Shown here in pieces: positions 58,955 through 64,000 of a DNA stretch of 64,000 nucleotides (position 1 is its first letter; each line of letters opens with the position of its first letter). The notes under the pieces are model-generated. The model did not search any database. It saw only the letters and a list, made by a program, of their open reading frames with translations, and was not told where the DNA came from. The position numbers and the translations under genes were made by a program. The stretch spans positions 1 through 64,000 of the forward strand of contig SHVR01000010.1 in the NCBI GenBank assembly GCA_009694185.1, written 5' to 3'. Origin of the DNA: Alphaproteobacteria bacterium (GTDB lineage Bacteria > Pseudomonadota > Alphaproteobacteria > SHVR01).

Positions 58955-61213
58955 ATGCGCATGCCTATGCGAGTCCTGACATACCTGCTGCCGTTGGCGA
59001 TCCTGGTGGTCGCCGTCGTGCTGCGCCTCCTTGACCCGCCATTCGTGGAGCGGGGCCGCATGTTGGCGTTCGACGAGTTCCAGCGGCTCTACCCCCGCAC
59101 TTATACCGACGCCGCCGTCCGCATCGCCGATCTCGACGACACGACGCTGGAGAAATTCGGACAATGGCCCTGGCCGCGTACCCAAGTAGCGGCACTGGTG
59201 CAACGTCTGGGTGAATTGGGCGCCGCGGCGGTTGCCCTCGACATCGTGTTCGCCGAGCCCGACCGCACCTCGCCATCGAACATCCTGCCCATTTGGCAAC
59301 AATACGCCAAACTCGGTCCAAGCGCTGGCGACAATACCACCCAAAATGGCAATGGGGCGGAACTGGCGCGGCTGTTCGCCGGCCTTCCCGATCATGATAC
59401 GGTGCTGGCCAAGGCGATTACCGAAATTCCGGTCGTCACGGGTTTCGTGCTGGTTCCGCAACCGACCGAGCGCCAGGCGACGCTGCGCGCCGGCTTTGCC
59501 ATGGCGGGCGACGATCCCAGGCCGTTCCTGCCCAACTTCGCGGGCGCCGTCACCAGCCTGCCTATCCTCCAGGAAAGTGCCGCCGGCAATGGCAGCCTGA
59601 ATCAGGTGCCCGAGAGCGACGGCATCGTGCGCCGGGCGCCTCTCATGCTCGCCGCCGGCGAGCAGATCTATCCGACCCTGGCGATCGAGGCCCTGCGCGC
59701 CGCCTTCGGCGCCAAGACTTTCATCATCAAGGCGTCGGGAGCGAGCGGCGAGAAGGCCTTCGGCGCCAAGACCGGCCTCAGCAGCGTGAAGGTCGGCCAA
59801 TTCGCCGTTCCGACCGACGCCAACGGCCGCATCTGGTTGCACTTCACGGCCACCGCACCCGAGCGTACCCTGCCGATCTGGAAATTGTTCGAGCCCGACT
59901 TCGATCCCGCACCCATCGAGGGCTCGATCGTCTTCATCGGCACCAGTGCCGCCGGCCTCAAGGATTTGCGCGCGACGCCGCTCGATCCGGCGATGCCAGG
60001 CGTCGAGGTGCATGCCTCGATCGCCGAACAGATCCTGCTTGGCAGCTACATTAACCGCCCGGATTGGATGGGCGGCGCCGAGATCGCCTATCTGGCGGTC
60101 CTCGGCCTGGCGCTGATCGTCCTCTTGCCGCGTTGGGGCTCGCTCATTTGCGCGGCGATCGCGCTCGTGGCGATCACCGGCGGCGTCGCGGCGGCGGCGC
60201 AAGCCTTCCTGCAGCTCGGCTATCTGGTCGATCCGGTCTATCCGGGCCTCGTGGTGGTCATGATCTATCTCTCCTCGTCGCTCATCATGTATCTCCGGAC
60301 CGAGACCGAAAAGCGCCAGGTGCGCGGTGCCTTCAGCCGCTATCTCAACCCGGCGCTCCTCCAGCAGCTCGCCGACGATCCGACGCGCTTGAAGCTCGGC
60401 GGCGAAACGCGCAACATGACCATCCTCTTCTCGGATATCCGGGGCTTCACCGGCATCTCCGAGCAGTTCGACGCCGAGGGCCTGACCCGCTTCATCAACC
60501 GCTTCCTCACACCCATGACCAACATCATCCTGGAGCGGCGCGGCACCATCGACAAATATATGGGCGACTGCATCATGGCGTTCTGGAACGCCCCACTCGA
60601 CGATCCCGACCATGCCAAGCACGCGGCCCTCTCGGCACTCACCATGGAACGGGAAGTGGCCGCCTTCAACGTGATGCTGAAGGCCGAGTCGGTCGAGGCC
60701 AATCGCCAGCACATCCCCGTCAATGTCGGCATCGGCCTCAATTCGGGCGATTGCTGCGTCGGCAATATGGGCTCGGACTTGCGGTTCGACTATTCGGTGC
60801 TGGGCGACGATGTGAACCTCGCCTCGCGCCTCGAAGGTCAATCGAAGAATTACGCTGTGACCATCGTGATCGGCGAGAACACCGCGGCGCAATTACCGGG
60901 CCACGCGCTCCTCGAACTCGACAAGATCCAGGTCAAGGGCAAGACCCAGCCGGTGCGCATCTTCACCCTCTATGGCGACGAGGCGATGCGGGCGGACCCC
61001 GCCTTCAGCCAGCCGGCCGAGAAACATCAGCGGCTGATCGAGGTCTTCCGGGCGCAGAAATGGGACGAGGCGGACGCGCTGATCGGCGAACTGCGCCCAC
61101 AGTTCCAGCGCATGGACGGCTTCTACGATCTCTACGAGGAACGCATCGCCGACTATCGGGCGAACCCGCCGCCCACCGACTGGGACGGCACCTATATCGC
61201 GACCAGCAAATAA
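58955..61213 (+). CDS. CHASE2 domain-containing adenylate/guanylate cyclase
   Basis: Periplasmic CHASE2-like region, TMs, class III cyclase TILFSDIRGFTGISEQ...RRGTIDKYMGDCIMAFWNAPL...SDLRFDYSVLGDDVNLASRLEGQSKNY. Confidence 0.93.
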   Translation: MRMPMRVLTYLLPLAILVVAVVLRLLDPPFVERGRMLAFDEFQRLYPRTYTDAAVRIADLDDTTLEKFGQWPWPRTQVAALVQRLGELGAAAVALDIVFAEPDRTSPSNILPIWQQYAKLGPSAGDNTTQNGNGAELARLFAGLPDHDTVLAKAITEIPVVTGFVLVPQPTERQATLRAGFAMAGDDPRPFLPNFAGAVTSLPILQESAAGNGSLNQVPESDGIVRRAPLMLAAGEQIYPTLAIEALRAAFGAKTFIIKASGASGEKAFGAKTGLSSVKVGQFAVPTDANGRIWLHFTATAPERTLPIWKLFEPDFDPAPIEGSIVFIGTSAAGLKDLRATPLDPAMPGVEVHASIAEQILLGSYINRPDWMGGAEIAYLAVLGLALIVLLPRWGSLICAAIALVAITGGVAAAAQAFLQLGYLVDPVYPGLVVVMIYLSSSLIMYLRTETEKRQVRGAFSRYLNPALLQQLADDPTRLKLGGETRNMTILFSDIRGFTGISEQFDAEGLTRFINRFLTPMTNIILERRGTIDKYMGDCIMAFWNAPLDDPDHAKHAALSALTMEREVAAFNVMLKAESVEANRQHIPVNVGIGLNSGDCCVGNMGSDLRFDYSVLGDDVNLASRLEGQSKNYAVTIVIGENTAAQLPGHALLELDKIQVKGKTQPVRIFTLYGDEAMRADPAFSQPAEKHQRLIEVFRAQKWDEADALIGELRPQFQRMDGFYDLYEERIADYRANPPPTDWDGTYIATSK

Positions 61214-61224
61214 GGATTTGAGGC

Positions 61225-63852
61225 ATGGCAACCGCCTTTACCGCGGGGCTGGACAGTTTGACGGGGAGGGCCGGCGCTCCCGACGCGTTCGCAATCAACG
61301 CCCTGAGCGACGTTCAGATCAACGACACGCTTGTCGCCACACCTGGCGAAGCGGCCAACTTCGACTTACTCCAAATCAATGCCGCCGGCAGCATCGACCT
61401 CGGTAGCGCCGCCTATAGCGGCATTCAAGGCATCGAGCAGATCGCGCTGCTGGCGGTGGGCACTTACACATTCACCGGCCTCACCAACAGCTTCCTCGCC
61501 AATAACAACGACGGCAGCTTTCTCCAGATCTTCTGCAATAGCGCCACGCTCAATTTCAACGGCAGCGGTGTCACGGGTACTGGCCCGGGCATTTCGTTCA
61601 CTCTGGGCACCAACATCGTCGGCAATACCTTTGACAATGTCGTCGGCACCGGCCGGGGCGATATCTTTCTTGTCGATTTAGGCGGTCTTGGCGCCGGTGA
61701 CATATTAAATGGCGGCGCCGGCACGGACACGATCACGTCGGCCGTCGGGGGCACGCCTGATCTCACCGGCGTCAGCAATGTCGAGGTCATCAACAGCACC
61801 GCGACCGGCGGCACGTCGTTCCTGACGACCGTCAACTCCAATGTCGCCGCCGACCAGATATTGACCGTCAGCATTGCCGTCGGCTCCAACCTCAATTTCA
61901 ACGGCGCGGCCGAAACCGACGGCCGGTTCTCGATTTCCGGCGCCGGTCTGAACGATACGATCCTGGGCGGCAGCGGCAACGATACGCTCTTGGGCGGCGA
62001 CGCCGATGACACGCTGAGGGGCGGTGCCGGCGTCGATTCCCTCGTCGGCGGCACTGGTAACGACGTCTTCCAGGGTAGCCCCGACGAGTTCGCGCCCGGT
62101 GAGGCGGTCAGTGGCGGCGCCGGCCTCAACGATAACCTGGTCTTGACCGCGCCTGGAACGCTCAACCTGCCGGCTCTCGGACTGTTTACCGGGGTCGAAA
62201 CCGTCACGGGCAGCGTCGGCAACGATACGATCATCATTAGTACTGCCTTGCTCGGCACCACCTCGCTGACCACTTTCCTCAGCAGTGGCGGCTCCGACAC
62301 CATTACATCTTCGGACCTACTATTCGATTTCACGATCGCTTCGCTCACTTTTCTTGACAGTTTCATTATCCAGACCACCAACCCTAACGGCAGCCTGCGC
62401 TTCAGCGACACCCAACTCGCGGCGTTCGCACCCGCGGTCACCGGCAGCGCCGGTCAAGGCAAGCTGGACATTGCCGCCACGTCGCCGTCGATCCTGACGA
62501 CGGGCGCGGGCGGGCTTGCCAATCTCAGCCAAGTCGGCTTCTTCACCCTTTTATCCAATCAGCCGTACAATTTGACGTTAACCAACAACTATGCGGTGGC
62601 GAACGGCGTTGGCGGCCGGATCGATGTGAAGAGTTCGAGCGGCGTCGGCGCCATTATCAATGCCGCTAGCTTGATCAGCGCCAACAGCGCCACCTTTACG
62701 ATGGGCGGGACCGGCGCCGACAACTTCATCGGTGGCGCGGGGCCGGACATGGTACGGGCCAACATGGCGTTCCTCACGGGGGCCGACACCCTGGTGGGGG
62801 GCGGCGGCCTGGACACGCTCCAGCCTTCGGGGGCGGCGGGGTTCGACCTGCGCTCAAGCGCCTTCAACAATGTGTCCGGCTTCGAGGTCATACAGCTGGA
62901 GGAGGCGGGCGTCGGATACTCGCTGATCAACTTCACCAACGCGCCGGCGCAGCTCATGGGCAGCACCGGCAATGACATCATCGCCGGGCGCAACGCCGCC
63001 GAGACGATCTCCGGCGACAATGGCAACGACACATTGTTCGGCGGCACGGGCGCCGACCAGATCTTCGGCGGCAACGACAACGACATCCTGGTGGGCGATC
63101 AGGACGGCGTCATCCAGCTTGCGTCGGGGAACGACACGCTCGACGGGGGATCGGGCGACGACACGCTGTTCGGCGAGATTGGCTTCGACTTGCTGAACGG
63201 CCAGGCCGGCCGCGACGTGCTGGTGGGCGGCACCGAGGGCGACCAGATGAATGGTGGTCCCGACGACGACACCCTGTTCGGCGGCGACGGCAACGACACT
63301 CTGGCGGGCGGCGACGGCAACGACGTGCTGGTGGGGTTCGACAGCTTGCCGCCACCACCACCGTCACCGTCACCGCCACCGCCACCGTCACCGCCGCCGC
63401 CACCGCCGCCCCCCGGGCTTTTCGGGGGGGGGGACTTAATGTACGGCGGCCCCGGCAACGACACGATCTTCTCCGGTCCCGACGGCGCGTCGCTGTTAGG
63501 CGACACGGGAGACGACATATTGATCGGCAATTCCGGCATCGACTTTCTGGATGGCGGGTCGGGCAACGACATCATCTTCTCCGGGCCTGGCCTCGACAAA
63601 ATTTTCTATGGCCCGAACAGCGGCCTGGACTTGGTGGCCGATTTCGTCCGCGGCCAGGATGTGATCGATCTGTCCGCGGTATTTACTTCGTTTGTGCTGT
63701 TCCTGGCCGGCACGACCACGGCAATTTTCGGCAACGCGGTCGTCTTGAGTTTCGTTCCGGATCAGCATGGGCTGACCATCATCGGCATCACCAACATTCT
63801 GTCGAGCGACCTTAATTTCGTCAACGAGCCGACCGCGGCGGCGCTCGCGTAG
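61225..63852 (+). CDS. RTX/hemolysin-type calcium-binding repeat protein with polyproline segment
   Basis: GGSGNDTLLGGDADDTLRGGAGVDSLVGGTGNDVF and C-terminal GGxGNDxL arrays; PPPPPSPSPPPPPSPPPPPPPPG. Confidence 0.9.
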   Translation: MATAFTAGLDSLTGRAGAPDAFAINALSDVQINDTLVATPGEAANFDLLQINAAGSIDLGSAAYSGIQGIEQIALLAVGTYTFTGLTNSFLANNNDGSFLQIFCNSATLNFNGSGVTGTGPGISFTLGTNIVGNTFDNVVGTGRGDIFLVDLGGLGAGDILNGGAGTDTITSAVGGTPDLTGVSNVEVINSTATGGTSFLTTVNSNVAADQILTVSIAVGSNLNFNGAAETDGRFSISGAGLNDTILGGSGNDTLLGGDADDTLRGGAGVDSLVGGTGNDVFQGSPDEFAPGEAVSGGAGLNDNLVLTAPGTLNLPALGLFTGVETVTGSVGNDTIIISTALLGTTSLTTFLSSGGSDTITSSDLLFDFTIASLTFLDSFIIQTTNPNGSLRFSDTQLAAFAPAVTGSAGQGKLDIAATSPSILTTGAGGLANLSQVGFFTLLSNQPYNLTLTNNYAVANGVGGRIDVKSSSGVGAIINAASLISANSATFTMGGTGADNFIGGAGPDMVRANMAFLTGADTLVGGGGLDTLQPSGAAGFDLRSSAFNNVSGFEVIQLEEAGVGYSLINFTNAPAQLMGSTGNDIIAGRNAAETISGDNGNDTLFGGTGADQIFGGNDNDILVGDQDGVIQLASGNDTLDGGSGDDTLFGEIGFDLLNGQAGRDVLVGGTEGDQMNGGPDDDTLFGGDGNDTLAGGDGNDVLVGFDSLPPPPPSPSPPPPPSPPPPPPPPGLFGGGDLMYGGPGNDTIFSGPDGASLLGDTGDDILIGNSGIDFLDGGSGNDIIFSGPGLDKIFYGPNSGLDLVADFVRGQDVIDLSAVFTSFVLFLAGTTTAIFGNAVVLSFVPDQHGLTIIGITNILSSDLNFVNEPTAAALA
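63349..63433 (+). repeat. CCACCG/TCACCG-type low-complexity polyproline-coding tract ending in a G10 homopolymer
   Basis: ccaccaccaccgtcaccgtcaccgccaccg...ccgccgccccccgggcttttcgggggggggga. Confidence 0.9.
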
Positions 63853-63877
63853 CGGTTTCAAGGAGGTTGCGCGGCTC

Positions 63878-64000
63878 ATGCGCAAGCTGGACCTATTTGC
63901 GTCGGTCAGCCTGCTGGCACTGCTGGTGGCGATGGACGGCCCTGTCGTGGCGCAGCAGCGTGCCGGCGTCGCGGCCGGCGTCAATCCATCCGTGACCGGG
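63878..64000 (+). CDS. Exported protein, truncated by window end (possibly FecR-domain)
   Basis: MRKLDLFASVSLLALLVAMDGPVVAQQRAGVAAGVNPSVTG...; signal peptide then AGVAAGVNPSVTG-type start. Confidence 0.5.
   Translation, partial: MRKLDLFASVSLLALLVAMDGPVVAQQRAGVAAGVNPSVTG

Overview
The window is 64 kb of GC-rich DNA with the look of an alphaproteobacterial (Rhodospirillales-like) chromosome. This rests on ChpT/CpdR homologues, CtrA-type TTAA-N7-TTAA boxes, petABC, DUF6111/DUF1285/DUF2336 genes and TRAP transporters. Most of it is conventional housekeeping content: glmS, glmU, gph, tRNA-Val(CAC), bdhA-like, mobA, moaA, nadK, a CinA-like protein, petABC, hemF, a CCA/polyA polymerase, a MoxR-DUF58-DUF4159 cassette, cpdR, ftsEX, phoD, apt, TRAP dctPQM, a CHASE2 cyclase and an RTX protein. 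No CRISPR array, rRNA or intact transposase was recognised. The most unusual part is a set of remodelled or decaying genes. (i) At 6.97-9.05 kb there is a flagellar/chemotaxis/cell-cycle remnant: the CheA HPt domain is fused in frame to a Walker-A-less FliI C-terminus, next to fliJ and to a chpT split by an in-frame TAG close to its DHp/CA domain boundary. (ii) At the left edge there is a histidine-kinase remnant lacking its N-terminus and the G2 ATP-binding box, beside a perfect 18-bp inverted repeat. (iii) Further fragments are a GST, a truncated HTH regulator and a frameshifted serine hydrolase in a tandem trio. Other candidates are a signal-peptide-bearing EndoU RNase overlapping a small downstream ORF (possible toxin/immunity pair), and an AT-rich 179-bp island flanked by a 36-bp direct repeat of the ridA 3' end. 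CtrA-like boxes lie upstream of cpdR, upstream of the DUF2336 gene and (one mismatch) upstream of the cheA-fliI chimera. Everything was read by eye from sequence and the supplied translations; family calls are from motif recognition and no database search was run.
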